In this document: positions 37,883-46,129 of the stretch, in pieces
Numbering within the stretch: the stretch's first letter is position 1
Layout: each line of letters begins with the position of its first letter
Assembly: GCA_001898825.1 (NCBI GenBank)
Contig: MKVK01000008.1
Coordinates: 152,606 to 216,605 of the forward strand
From: Magnetospirillum sp. 64-120
GTDB lineage: Bacteria; Pseudomonadota; Alphaproteobacteria; Rhodospirillales; Magnetospirillaceae
Length of the DNA: 64,000 nucleotides
Reading direction: 5' to 3'
Made by a program: the position numbers and the translations under genes
The notes under the pieces: generated by a model
The model's database searches: none
What the model was told of the DNA's origin: nothing
The model's input: the letters and a program-made list of their open reading frames with translations, nothing else

Positions 37883-37931
37883 CGTGGAGATTTGTGACCG
37901 CTTGCCGCCACGTTAAAGACCGGCTAAGTGG
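37882..37931 (+). ncRNA. SAM-II (metA/SAM-alpha) riboswitch upstream of metK
   Basis: The sequence shows the compact pseudoknot riboswitch of alphaproteobacteria. Stem P1 pairs CGTGG (37884-37888) with CCACG (37908-37912). The conserved GATTTG is 37889-37894 (AGATTTG), the CACGTTAAA is 37910-37918, and GCTAAG is 37923-37928. CTTGCC (37901-37906) can pair with GGCTAAG (37922-37928, one bulged T) to form the pseudoknot helix P2. It binds S-adenosylmethionine; the product of metK is SAM, so it would give end-product feedback. The GTG start and AGGAGG lie about 57-70 bases downstream. Confidence 0.87.
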
Positions 37932-38000
37932 GTGCATCGCGATGGCTGACCATTTCGGATGCCCCTGGTCCACAAGGCTTGGAACTAGGAGGGCTTGCCC

Positions 38001-39173
38001 GTGTCCAAAAAGAACTTCCTGTTTACCTCTGAATCCGTTTCCGAAGGCCACCCCGACAAGGTTGCCGACCGTATCTCCGACGCCGTCGTCGACGCCTTCC
38101 TGGGCGCCGATCCCCATGCGCGTGTGGCGGTCGAGACCCTGGTGACCACCAACCTGATCGTGCTGGCCGGCGAAGTGCGCGGACCGGCTTCGGTGACCCC
38201 GGCCCTGATGGAAGATCTGGCCCGTCACGCGGTCAAGGAAATCGGCTACGAACAGGATGGCTTCCACTGGAAGAACGCCACCGTGCTGAACCATGTCCAC
38301 GCCCAGTCGGCCGACATCGCCGTCGGCGTCGACGCCGCCGGTGAAAAGGACGAAGGTGCCGGCGACCAGGGCATCATGTTCGGTTACGCCACCACCGAAA
38401 CGCCGACCCTGATGCCGGCGCCCATCTATTATTCGCACGAGATCCTGAAGTCGCTGGCCGAAGCCCGCCATTCCGGCGCCGCCCCCCAGCTGCTGCCCGA
38501 TTCGAAGAGCCAGGTGACCCTGGAATATCGTGACGGCAAGCCGGTCCGCGCCACCTCGGTGGTGGTGTCGCACCAGCATGTGGACGGCCTGTCGGCCGCC
38601 GACATCAAGGAAATCGTCCGCCCCCACGTGGTGAACGTGCTGCCGGAAGGCTGGATGCCGTCGGACGACCAGTTCTACGTCAACCCCACCGGCCGTTTCG
38701 TCATCGGCGGTCCCGATGGTGACACCGGTCTGACCGGGCGCAAGATCATCGTCGACACCTATGGTGGCGCGGCTCCCCATGGCGGCGGCGCCTTCTCGGG
38801 TAAGGATCCGACCAAGGTCGACCGTTCGGCCGCTTACGCCGCCCGCTATCTGGCCAAGAACGTGGTCGGCGCCGGTCTGGCCGAACGCTGCGTCATCCAG
38901 CTGTCCTACGCCATCGGCGTCTCGAAGCCGCTGTCGGTTTACGTGGACACCTACGGCACCGGCCAGGTAGACGAGGACAAGCTGTCCAAGACCCTGCAGG
39001 AACTGATGGACCTGAGCCCGCGTGGCATCCGCACCCATCTGGGTCTGAACAAGCCCATCTACGCCCGCACCGCCGCTTACGGCCATTTCGGCCGCAACCC
39101 CGACGCCGATGGCGGCTTCTCGTGGGAAAAGCTGGATCTGGTCGATCAGCTCAAGCGCGCTTTCGGTGCGTGA
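38001..39173 (+). CDS. metK: S-adenosylmethionine synthetase
   Basis: A 390-residue enzyme making SAM from methionine and ATP. Marks are [26 protein letters not shown], the [10 protein letters not shown]-loop-like motif and [16 protein letters not shown]. Start GTG 38001 is eight bases after AGGAGG; a TTG six bases earlier is possible but worse spaced. The SAM-II riboswitch just upstream implies feedback by the product. trmB, a SAM-using methyltransferase, overlaps its end by three bases. Confidence 0.96.
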   Translation: MSKKNFLFTSESVSEGHPDKVADRISDAVVDAFLGADPHARVAVETLVTTNLIVLAGEVRGPASVTPALMEDLARHAVKEIGYEQDGFHWKNATVLNHVHAQSADIAVGVDAAGEKDEGAGDQGIMFGYATTETPTLMPAPIYYSHEILKSLAEARHSGAAPQLLPDSKSQVTLEYRDGKPVRATSVVVSHQHVDGLSAADIKEIVRPHVVNVLPEGWMPSDDQFYVNPTGRFVIGGPDGDTGLTGRKIIVDTYGGAAPHGGGAFSGKDPTKVDRSAAYAARYLAKNVVGAGLAERCVIQLSYAIGVSKPLSVYVDTYGTGQVDEDKLSKTLQELMDLSPRGIRTHLGLNKPIYARTAAYGHFGRNPDADGGFSWEKLDLVDQLKRAFGA

Positions 39174-39889
39174 TGACCAAGGGCGAAGGCTTCAGGCCGG
39201 CTGACGACAAGCCGCGCTTTTTCGGCCGGCGCCGCGGCAAGTCGCTGCGGCGCACCGCCCAAGGTCTGATGGAAACGTTGCTGCCCCGGTTGGCCGTCAC
39301 GGCTCCGGGGCAGGGCGATCCCTCGCTCGACCCCAAGACGCTGTTTCCCCGTCCGGTCAGCCAGGTCTGGCTGGAAGTGGGGTTCGGCGGTGGCGAGCAT
39401 GTGGCGGCGCAAGCCCGTCTTTATCCCCATATCGGCATCATCGGCTCGGAACCGTTCAACAACGGCATCGCCAGCCTGTTGGGCCACCTGTCGGGTTCGG
39501 AGATCGACAATGTCCGCATCTATCCCGACGACGTCCGCCAATTGCTGCCCGGCCTGCCCGAGGCCAGCATCGGCCGCGTCTTCGTGCTGTTTCCCGATCC
39601 CTGGCCGAAAAAGCGCCATGCCGAACGCCGTTTCATCGGCCGAGACAATCTGGATGCCCTGGCCCGAGTGATGGCCGACGGCGCCGAATTGCGGGTGGCG
39701 TCTGACGATCCCGTCTATCAGGACTGGGCGACCGAGCAGTTGCGCGCCCACCCCGATTTTGCCGAGGCCCAGGTGACCAGCGACCGTCCGACCCTGCCCG
39801 ACGATTGGCCGGCCACCCGCTATGAACAGAAATGTCTGGCCGGTCGCGACCCGATATTTTTCCGCTTTATTCGGAAAAATCGCGCTTAG
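39173..39889 (+). CDS. trmB: tRNA (guanine-46-N7)-methyltransferase
   Basis: A 238-residue Rossmann-fold methyltransferase. Motif I is VWLEVGFGGGEHV, and the TrmB signature is VFVLFPDPWPKKRHAERRFI, with the catalytic Asp in DPWPKKRH. It methylates G46 of tRNA variable loops using SAM. It overlaps the metK stop by three bases, so it is coexpressed with the enzyme supplying its cofactor and would also respond to the riboswitch. Confidence 0.94.
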   Translation: MTKGEGFRPADDKPRFFGRRRGKSLRRTAQGLMETLLPRLAVTAPGQGDPSLDPKTLFPRPVSQVWLEVGFGGGEHVAAQARLYPHIGIIGSEPFNNGIASLLGHLSGSEIDNVRIYPDDVRQLLPGLPEASIGRVFVLFPDPWPKKRHAERRFIGRDNLDALARVMADGAELRVASDDPVYQDWATEQLRAHPDFAEAQVTSDRPTLPDDWPATRYEQKCLAGRDPIFFRFIRKNRA

Positions 39890-39947
39890 CACTTGGAATG
39901 GTGGTGGTCTGACCTACATGCCGGCGCTTTCTCGCATAAGGTGAACG

Positions 39948-40691
39948 ATGATGGAATGGCTTAGCGACCCGCAATTGTGGATCAGCCTGTTGACCCTGGC
40001 GGCCCTGGAAATCGTGCTGGGCATCGACAACCTGGTGTTCCTGACCATTTTGTCCGATCGTCTGCCCGAGGCCCAGCGCCCGCAGGCCCGCAAGCTGGGG
40101 CTGGCCTTCGCGCTGTTGACCCGGCTGGCTTTGCTGGCGTCGCTGTCATGGATCGTCGGTCTGGTCGATCCGGTGTTCACCCTGATGGGCCATGCGGTGT
40201 CGTGGCGCGACATCATCCTGATCGGCGGCGGCCTGTTCCTGCTGGCCAAGGCCACCCACGAAATCCATGGATCGCTGGAAGGTGAGGAAGACGACGCCCA
40301 CGGCACCGGCAAGGCGGTGGCCGCCGGCTTCGTCTCGACCATCATTCAGATCGGCATCCTGGACATCGTCTTCTCGCTGGATTCGGTGATCACCGCTGTC
40401 GGCATGGTCGACCACCTGGGGGTGATGGTGGCCGCCGTCATCATCGCCGTCATCGTCATGCTGGTGGCCTCGGGGCCGCTGTCGGCCTTTGTCTCGGCCC
40501 ATCCCACCGTCAAGATGCTGGCGCTGTCCTTCCTGTTGCTGGTGGGCATGGCGCTGATCGCCGACGGCTTGGGCTTCCACATTCCCAAGGGCTATCTGTA
40601 CTTCGCCATGGGCTTCTCGGTGCTGGTCGAGACCCTCAATCTGGTGGCGCGGCGCAAGCGCAATCCGGTGAAGCTGCGCAACACGCTGTAG
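39948..40691 (+). CDS. TerC family integral membrane protein
   Basis: A 247-residue protein with seven hydrophobic segments. TerC marks include LEIVLGIDNLVFLTIL (Asp in helix 1) and GILDIVFSLDSVITAVGM (Asp in a central helix), likely metal-coordinating. TerC-family proteins are now linked to manganese export and to tellurite resistance. It stands 58 bases after trmB with its own AAGGTG site. No yybP-ykoY manganese riboswitch fits in the short leader. A TerB-like gene follows beyond a terminator. Confidence 0.88.
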   Translation: MMEWLSDPQLWISLLTLAALEIVLGIDNLVFLTILSDRLPEAQRPQARKLGLAFALLTRLALLASLSWIVGLVDPVFTLMGHAVSWRDIILIGGGLFLLAKATHEIHGSLEGEEDDAHGTGKAVAAGFVSTIIQIGILDIVFSLDSVITAVGMVDHLGVMVAAVIIAVIVMLVASGPLSAFVSAHPTVKMLALSFLLLVGMALIADGLGFHIPKGYLYFAMGFSVLVETLNLVARRKRNPVKLRNTL

Positions 40692-40835
40692 GGTGGTTTG
40701 GGCCGAAGGCCACCCGTGCCGGGCGGCTGTGTGCGGAGCACACGTCTCCGACTCCAGGCGCCGCTCGGGCTTGGTGGGGTGGTCTGGCGTAAGCGGGCCA
40801 TACTTCGCTAAACCATGCGTGCATCAGGGTTGTTG

Positions 40836-40872
40836 CCGGGGGAAGGCTGTGCTAAGCCTTCCCCCGGTTTTT
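40836..40872 (+). terminator. strong terminator upstream of the TerB-like gene
   Basis: A perfect 13-bp stem CCGGGGGAAGGCT (40836-40848) / AGCCTTCCCCCGG (40855-40867) followed by T5. It ends terC transcription but lies only 15 bases before the start codon of the next gene, which is unusual. The rest of the 196-base gap also has GC-rich short repeats (40692-40790). Confidence 0.92.
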
Positions 40873-40887
40873 CAAGGCGAGAAGGCC

Positions 40888-41337
40888 ATGTTCGGGCGTC
40901 TGCGCGACCTGCTGTTTTCCGGCTCCGCGGTGATGGAGCAGGGGCGCCGTCTGCAATTGGCGGCGGCGGCGGTGTTGGTCGAGGCGGCGTCCATGGACGG
41001 CCAGGTGGACCAGGTGGAAAGGTTGCGCATCATCCAGGTGCTGGCGCGCCATTTCAGTCTGAGCGACACCGAGGCGGCCGATCTGTTAGCCGAGGCCAGC
41101 CAATTGGCGGCGCAATCGGTCGAGTTGTCGGGCTTCGCCAAGACCATCAAGGACGGGTTCGATTTCGACGATCGTATCCGAATGATTGAAATGTTGTGGG
41201 ATGTGGCCTATGCCGATGGCCAGTTGCACGATTACGAAGCCAATCTGGTTCGCCGGATCGCCGGCCTGATCCATGTTCCCGATCAGGATGCCGGCGCCGC
41301 CCGCAAAAGGGTGATGGCTCGCTTGGGAATTCAGTGA
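40888..41337 (+). CDS. TerB-family tellurite resistance/co-chaperone-like protein
   Basis: A 149-residue helical protein: LAAAAVLVEAASMDGQVDQVERLRI and MLWDVAYADGQLHDYEANLVRRIAGLIHV are the two DGxxxxxE motifs typical of TerB/DjlA-N domains. TerB domains are metal-binding membrane-associated helices of the Ter stress system; only terC is nearby. Start ATG 40888 was chosen for the family start; the longer frame crosses a terminator. Followed by fdxA after 27 bases. Confidence 0.85.
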   Translation: MFGRLRDLLFSGSAVMEQGRRLQLAAAAVLVEAASMDGQVDQVERLRIIQVLARHFSLSDTEAADLLAEASQLAAQSVELSGFAKTIKDGFDFDDRIRMIEMLWDVAYADGQLHDYEANLVRRIAGLIHVPDQDAGAARKRVMARLGIQ

Positions 41338-41364
41338 TTTGGCGTTTTTGACCCGGAGTCGATC

Positions 41365-41703
41365 ATGGCCTATGTGGTGACCGAGAACTGCATCAAGTGC
41401 AAGTACCAGGATTGTGTGGAAGTTTGCCCCGTCGACTGCTTCTACGAAGGTGAAAACTTCCTGGTGATCAACCCGGACGAATGCATTGATTGCGGCGTGT
41501 GCGAGCCGGAATGCCCGGCCGAGGCCATCTTCCCCGATTCCGACGATCGTGCCACCGCTTGGGCCCAGATGAACCGCGACTATTCCGGCCAGTGGCCCAA
41601 CATCACCCGCAAGGGCGATGCGCCGGCCGATGCCGACGAGTGGAAGGGCAAGCCCGGCAAGGCCGAATTGCTGTCGCCCAATCCCGGCAAGGGTACCGTC
41701 TGA
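41365..41703 (+). CDS. fdxA: 7Fe ferredoxin FdxA
   Basis: A 112-residue ferredoxin with the first cluster loop [18 protein letters not shown] and the second [12 protein letters not shown]. The unusual spacing in the first loop and the FdxA-type C-terminal extension ([23 protein letters not shown]) indicate a [3Fe-4S][4Fe-4S] ferredoxin of the Azotobacter FdI/FdxA class. It is a low-potential electron carrier; partners are unknown. A terminator follows. Confidence 0.95.
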   Translation: MAYVVTENCIKCKYQDCVEVCPVDCFYEGENFLVINPDECIDCGVCEPECPAEAIFPDSDDRATAWAQMNRDYSGQWPNITRKGDAPADADEWKGKPGKAELLSPNPGKGTV

Positions 41704-42013
41704 TCCCTTTCAGTCACCCGGTTTTTGCAAACCAGCCCGGCCCACCCGAAAGGTGGAGCCGGGCTTTTTGCCGTGCTTTCATCAAGCCGTCATGCTATAA
41801 GAGCCAGTCCGCCGAGCCAGCCCCTAAGGGTTTGAATTGACTCGGCGTCTTTGGCTCTGGGGAGCCTGTGGGCACCGTGCCCGTCCCCGTGTGTGCAAAT
41901 GGATTGACTGATCAACCGCCGGTCACTGGACGCGGCTGGAATCGGCTTCTGCGTTTCGTCGTAAGCCGACCACCCGTTTCCGTTCCTTGGCGGGCCAGCA
42001 AGGAAGAGTGCAA
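41704..42013 (+). other. 310-base gap with fdxA terminator and carD leader
   Basis: Contains the fdxA terminator (stem starting AGCCCGG 41734, ending CCGGGCTTTTT 41770), then a dyad GCCGAG..CTCGGC around 41811-41845, and TCGGCTT..AAGCCGA (about 41942-41970) just before carD. The region reads as a long structured leader plus promoter for carD; I find no coding frame with family resemblance and no tRNA fold. Confidence 0.6.
41734..41770 (+). terminator. terminator of fdxA
   Basis: AGCCCGGC..CCACC / GGTGG..GCCGGGCT with loop CGAAA and a T-run, 30 bases after the fdxA stop. Confidence 0.9.
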
Positions 42014-42508
42014 ATGTCGAGCGTTTCTTTCGCCGAAGGTGATTTTGTGGTCTACCCCACCCATGGCGTCGGCCAGGTGATGGCTATCGAGAACCAGGAA
42101 ATCGGCGGCATGAAGCTGCAATTGTTCGTCATCACTTTCGACCGTGATCGTATGACCTTGCGCGTCCCGGTGGCCAAGGCCACCAAGTCGGGGCTGCGCA
42201 AGCTGTCGTCGCGGACCGTCATGGACACCGCGCTTTCCACCTTGAAGGGGCGCGCCAAGATCAAGCGCACCATGTGGAGCCGCCGCGCCCAGGAATACGA
42301 AGCCAAGATCAATTCGGGTGATCCGGTCTCCATCGCCGAAGTGGTGCGAGACCTGCACCGCAACGCCAACCAGCCCGACCAGTCCTATAGCGAACGCCAA
42401 ATTTACGAAGCGGCGCTGGAACGTCTGGCCGCCGAATTGGCGGCGGTGGAACGCATCGACGCCGAAGCCGCGACCGCCAAGCTGTCCGAACTGCTGGACG
42501 CGGCCTAA
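42014..42508 (+). CDS. carD: CarD-family transcription factor
   Basis: A 164-residue protein from ATG 42014 (AGGAAGA upstream). The N-terminal RNA polymerase-interacting domain is FAEGDFVVYPTHGVGQVMAIEN; the C-terminal helical DNA-binding region contains RRAQEYEAKINSGDPVSIAEVVRDL and QSYSERQIYEAALERL. CarD stabilises open promoter complexes, especially at rRNA promoters. In alphaproteobacteria such proteins are often essential. A strong terminator isolates it from the next gene. Confidence 0.93.
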   Translation: MSSVSFAEGDFVVYPTHGVGQVMAIENQEIGGMKLQLFVITFDRDRMTLRVPVAKATKSGLRKLSSRTVMDTALSTLKGRAKIKRTMWSRRAQEYEAKINSGDPVSIAEVVRDLHRNANQPDQSYSERQIYEAALERLAAELAAVERIDAEAATAKLSELLDAA

Positions 42509-42524
42509 GTCGCTGCATTTTTTC

Positions 42525-42565
42525 AACGCGGCTTGCGGGATCGCTCTCGCAAGCCGCGTTTTTTA
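42525..42565 (+). terminator. terminator of carD
   Basis: Stem AACGCGGCTTGCG / CGCAAGCCGCGTT (42525-42537, 42548-42560) followed by T4 and more T. Confidence 0.93.
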
Positions 42566-42633
42566 TCGCGGGCGTTGACGGATTCCGTCTCGCCTGCGAC
42601 CATGCCGGGGCTTGCAAGCAGGATTCTCACGGC

Positions 42634-43446
42634 ATGGCTGCCAATTTGACTGAAACCAACGTTTTCGCCACCCTTCGGGGATCGGGGCGCATCTGGGCGG
42701 TGGGGGCCATCCACGGCGAGGTGACGCGCCTGAAGGCTTTGCATACCTCTTTGTCCGAATTGATGAAGCCGGGTGACCAGATCGTCTATCTGGGCGACAT
42801 TCTCGGCTATGGCCCCGACGTGCGCGGCGCGGTGGACGAAGTGCTGACCTATCGGCGGGCTTTTCTGGCCCAGCCCGGGGTCGAGGTGGACGACATCATC
42901 TTCCTGCGCGGCGCCCAGGAAGAGATGTGGCAGAAATTGCTGCAGCTGTCCTTTGCCCCCAATCCGGTGGAAGTCTTGAAATGGCTGGTCGACCACGGGA
43001 TCGGCCCGACGTTGGCCGCCTATGGCGGTTCCGCCGAGGAAGGCATGCTGGCGGCCCGCGACGGCATCGGCAGCCTGACCAAGTGGACGTCGCAACTGCG
43101 CCAGAACATGCGCCTGATCGACGGCCACACCACGCTGATGAGCGTGTTGAAACATGCCGCCTTCACCGACGACGATTCCCTGCTGTTCGTCAATGCCGGC
43201 ATCGACCCCACTCGCCCGCTTTCCGCCCAGCTGGACGCTTTCTGGTGGGGGTCTTCGGGGTTCGAGTTGATGGACAGCCCCTATGGCTCGTACCGTCTGG
43301 TGGTGCGTGGTTCCGACCGCCGCCGTGGCGGCGTGCGTACCGGCGCCTTCACCGCCACCCTGGATTCCGGCTGCGGCCTGGGTGGCAAGCTGACGGCGGC
43401 GTGTTTCGCCGCCGACGGCCACATGCTGCACATGATCGAGGTGTGA
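42634..43446 (+). CDS. calcineurin-like metallophosphoesterase with degenerate metal motifs
   Basis: A 270-residue protein of the metallophosphoesterase fold. The usual GDxHG reads VGAIHGE (Ala25 for Asp), GDxxGYGP is intact (YLGDILGYGP, D55), and the GNHE motif reads RGAQEE (Ala94 and Gln95 for Asn and His). Loss of three of the residues that hold the dinuclear metal suggests reduced or no phosphatase activity; I read it as a pseudo-phosphatase or one-metal variant. C-terminal Gly/Cys-rich tail DSGCGLGGKLTAACF is normal for the fold. Isolated between terminators. Confidence 0.8.
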   Translation: MAANLTETNVFATLRGSGRIWAVGAIHGEVTRLKALHTSLSELMKPGDQIVYLGDILGYGPDVRGAVDEVLTYRRAFLAQPGVEVDDIIFLRGAQEEMWQKLLQLSFAPNPVEVLKWLVDHGIGPTLAAYGGSAEEGMLAARDGIGSLTKWTSQLRQNMRLIDGHTTLMSVLKHAAFTDDDSLLFVNAGIDPTRPLSAQLDAFWWGSSGFELMDSPYGSYRLVVRGSDRRRGGVRTGAFTATLDSGCGLGGKLTAACFAADGHMLHMIEV

Positions 43447-43451
43447 ACATT

Positions 43452-43479
43452 AAAAAGCCCGGGTTTCCCCGGGCTTTTT
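43452..43479. terminator. bidirectional terminator before htpG
   Basis: AAAAAGCCCGGG (43452-43463), loop TTTC, CCCGGGCTTTTT (43468-43479). It serves the metallophosphoesterase gene and the convergent htpG. Confidence 0.93.
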
Positions 43480-43481
43480 GT

Positions 43482-45344
43482 TTAGGCCACGCCCTTTTCC
43501 ATCATCGCCGCCAGTCGGCGGGTGAACTCCACCGGGTCGGCGGGCATCTCGCCTTCGACGATGCGGGCCTGGTCCAACAGCAGCCAGGACGCGTCCTCGA
43601 CGGCTTCACGGCCCGACGACTTGACCCGGTCGGCCAAAGCCTTGATCAGGCCGTGGCGCGGGTTGATTTCCAGGATGCGCGGGGTGTCGTGGTCCACCTG
43701 CTTGTGGGCCTTCAGCAGCTTTTCCAGATGCAGGCTCATCTGGCCCTGGTCGGCCACCAGGCAGACCGCCGAGGCGGTCAGGCGGTCGGACACCCGCACA
43801 TCCTTGACGCTTTCCCCCAAATTCAGCTTCAGCGCGGCGATCAGGGTGTCCAGGCTGGCGGATTCGACGGCCTGGGGCTTGGCGGCCTCGGTTTCCGGAT
43901 CGGCCTTGACCGCCGACAGGTCGGCGCTGGAATCGGTGACCGCCACCAGCTTCTTGCCGGCCCATTCACCCACCGCCGGCACCCAGAATTCGTCGATGGG
44001 GTCGGTCAGCAGCAGCACTTCCACGCCCTTGGCCAGGAAGCCTTCCAGTTGCGGGCTTTTCTTCAAGGCCTCCACCGAATCGCCGGTGGCGTAATAGATC
44101 GCCTCTTGGCCTTCCTTCATGCGGCCCACCACGTCGTCCAGGCTGGACCAGCCGTCCCCTTGGGTGGTCTTGAAGCGCGACAGGGCGACGATGTCGGTCT
44201 TGCGCTCGAAATCCTCGTAGATGCCTTCCTTCAGCACCGGGCCGAAGTTTTCCCAGAACGAGACATAGGATTCCGTGTCGTTCTCGGCCTTCTTCTTCAG
44301 TTCCGACAGCACCCTTTTCACCAGGCCGGCCTTGATCTTGGCCAGCACCGGATTGTGCTGCAGCATTTCGCGGCTGACGTTCAAGGGCAGGTCCTGGCTG
44401 TCGACCACGCCGCGCAGGAAACGCAGGTAGGGCGGCAACAGGCCTTCGGCCTCGTCGGTGATGAAGACCCGGTTGACGTAAAGCTTCAGGTGGTTCTTGC
44501 GGTCGGGCTGGAACAGGTCGAAGGGCTTGGAACCGGGCACGAACAGCAGGCCGGTATATTCGATGGCGCCTTCAGCGCGGTAATGGATGGTCTGCCACGG
44601 TTCGTCGAAAGCGTGGGCGACGTGGTGATAGAATTCCTTGTACTGCTCGTCGGTGATGTCGGACTTGGAGCGGGTCCACAGGGCCGAGGCCGAGTTGACC
44701 GTCTCTTCGGTCTCGCCATCCTTCATCACCACCGGGATGTTGATGTGGTCCGAATAGCGCTTGATGATGGATTTCAACCGGAAGGTTTCCAGGAATTCCT
44801 TGGCGTCTTCGCGCAGATGCAGTTCCAGGCTGGCGCCACGGGCGGCGTCAGGGGCTTCGGAAATGGTGAACGCGCCCTTGCCGTCGGATTCCCAACGCCA
44901 GCCCTGGCTCTCGCCGGCCTTCTTGGTGGTCACCACCACCTTGTCGGCGACCATGAAGGCGGAATAGAAGCCGACGCCGAACTGGCCGATCAGGCTGGTG
45001 TCCTTCTTGGCGTCGCCCGACAGCTTGCTCATGAACTCGGCGGTGCCGGACTTGGCGATGGTGCCCAGGTTATCGATCAGGTCGTCGTGGTTCATGCCGA
45101 TGCCGTTGTCGGCGATGGTCAGCGTGCCGGCATCCTTGTCGGGGATGACGCGGATCCGGAATTCGGCGTCGCCTTCGGTCAACTGCGCCTGGGTCTGCGA
45201 TTCGTAACGCAGCTTGTCGCAGGCGTCCGAGGCGTTGGACACCAACTCGCGCAGGAAGATCTCCTTGTTGGAGTAAAGCGAGTGGACGACGATGTCCAAA
45301 AGCTTGGCGACTTCCGCCTGAAATTCCCGCTTTTCTTCAGCCAT
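43482..45344 (-). CDS. htpG: molecular chaperone HtpG (Hsp90)
   Basis: A 620-residue Hsp90 from ATG 45344; the longer frame to 45830 covers the neighbouring hpf gene and is a shadow. N-terminal GHKL ATPase: LRELVSNASDACDKLRY, TIADNGIGM, GTIAKSGT, and IGQFGVGFYSAFMV lid. Middle and C-terminal dimer domains follow. HtpG remodels client proteins in the cytoplasm. Divergent from hpf across a 240-base gap that holds an inverted repeat. A heat-shock promoter is likely but not identified. Confidence 0.96.
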   Translation of the reverse strand: MAEEKREFQAEVAKLLDIVVHSLYSNKEIFLRELVSNASDACDKLRYESQTQAQLTEGDAEFRIRVIPDKDAGTLTIADNGIGMNHDDLIDNLGTIAKSGTAEFMSKLSGDAKKDTSLIGQFGVGFYSAFMVADKVVVTTKKAGESQGWRWESDGKGAFTISEAPDAARGASLELHLREDAKEFLETFRLKSIIKRYSDHINIPVVMKDGETEETVNSASALWTRSKSDITDEQYKEFYHHVAHAFDEPWQTIHYRAEGAIEYTGLLFVPGSKPFDLFQPDRKNHLKLYVNRVFITDEAEGLLPPYLRFLRGVVDSQDLPLNVSREMLQHNPVLAKIKAGLVKRVLSELKKKAENDTESYVSFWENFGPVLKEGIYEDFERKTDIVALSRFKTTQGDGWSSLDDVVGRMKEGQEAIYYATGDSVEALKKSPQLEGFLAKGVEVLLLTDPIDEFWVPAVGEWAGKKLVAVTDSSADLSAVKADPETEAAKPQAVESASLDTLIAALKLNLGESVKDVRVSDRLTASAVCLVADQGQMSLHLEKLLKAHKQVDHDTPRILEINPRHGLIKALADRVKSSGREAVEDASWLLLDQARIVEGEMPADPVEFTRRLAAMMEKGVA

Positions 45345-45445
45345 GACGTTTGTTTCCCATCCTTGCTGCCGTTTTGATCGGTGCGGCCCGCGACCGGGCC
45401 GGCGACCTGATATGAGGGTGTTCGGATAAGGTTGCAAGCCCGCAC

Positions 45446-45488
45446 GCAAACAGCAACAATGGATACCCCCTTCGCTGTTGCCGTTTGC
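45446..45488. promoter_or_regulatory. inverted repeat in the htpG-hpf intergenic region
   Basis: GCAAACAGCAAC (45446-45457) and GTTGCCGTTTGC (45477-45488) are inverted copies (11 of 12 paired) around a 19-base spacer, in the divergent promoter of htpG and hpf. It could be a regulator site affecting both stress genes. Confidence 0.45.
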
Positions 45489-45584
45489 AAGGCGAATCGG
45501 TATGTATAGCGGCCCCGCGGGCGCGGGCCGAGGTTGCGCCGCCCGAAGGATGTGGCGCGACATTTGAAAAAGTAGGAGACGTTC

Positions 45585-45938
45585 ATGCAGAATCCCCTCC
45601 AGATCACCTTTCATGGGATCGACCACTCGGAAGCCGTTGAAACCCGCGTGCGCGAGAAGGTGGCCAAGCTGGAGCAGTTCTTCGACCGCATCACCGGTTG
45701 CCGGGTTGCCATCGAATCGAACCATAAGAATTCGTCGAACCTGCACCACAAGGGCGATTCCGTCCTGGTGCGCATTGACGTGACCGTTCCTGGCCAGGAA
45801 CTGGTGGTCAAGCGTGAATCCGACGAACACGAAGACGTCTACGCCGCCTTGAAGGGCGCGTTCCAGGCCATGGAACGCCAGGTCAAGGAATACGCCGAGC
45901 GCGCTCGCGGCGACGTCAAGGCTCGCGCCAACGGCTGA
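45585..45938 (+). CDS. hpf: ribosome hibernation promoting factor (short form)
   Basis: A 117-residue HPF/YfiA-family protein: MQNPLQITFHGIDHSEAVETRVREKVAKLEQF and ELVVKRESDEHEDVYAALKGAFQAMERQVKEY. It lacks the C-terminal dimerisation domain of long HPF, so it is the short type, which binds the 30S decoding site and promotes inactive ribosomes in stationary phase. Monocistronic, divergent from htpG; AGTAGGAGA precedes the start; a hairpin follows. Confidence 0.93.
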   Translation: MQNPLQITFHGIDHSEAVETRVREKVAKLEQFFDRITGCRVAIESNHKNSSNLHHKGDSVLVRIDVTVPGQELVVKRESDEHEDVYAALKGAFQAMERQVKEYAERARGDVKARANG

Positions 45939-45961
45939 TCAGCCTTTGGGAACTGCTTGCG

Positions 45962-45993
45962 GCACCCGCCTTCGTCAGAAGGCGGGTGCTTTG
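45962..45993 (+). terminator. terminator of hpf
   Basis: Perfect 12-bp stem GCACCCGCCTTC / GAAGGCGGGTGC (45962-45973, 45978-45989), loop GTCA, followed by a short T-run. Confidence 0.8.
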
Positions 45994-46040
45994 TCGTGTC
46001 TGCTGGCCATCGCTTATCGGTGCGCGGATCGGAATTTTTG

Positions 46041-46064
46041 ATCGACACTCTTGGAAGTGTTGAT
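46041..46064 (+). promoter_or_regulatory. palindrome upstream of the LysR gene
   Basis: ATCGACACT (46041-46049) and AGTGTTGAT (46056-46064) are inverted with one mismatch around CTTGGA, 66 bases before the LysR start. LysR regulators usually bind such dyads near their own promoters, so autoregulation is the simple reading. Confidence 0.45.
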
Positions 46065-46129
46065 GTTTGTGCGCGACTGGGTTAGAAGGCGCCAATCTTC
46101 GCAAGTGCGAACGTGTTTTTAGGCCTTCC

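Noticed and set aside
41811-41850. A possible tRNA (T-loop-like GGTTTGAATT)
   Set aside because: No acceptor, D or anticodon arms fold around it; the sequence is a simple dyad before carD.
42927-45377. An 816-residue plus-strand open frame
   Set aside because: It is antisense to htpG and crosses a clear terminator; composition is that of a shadow frame.
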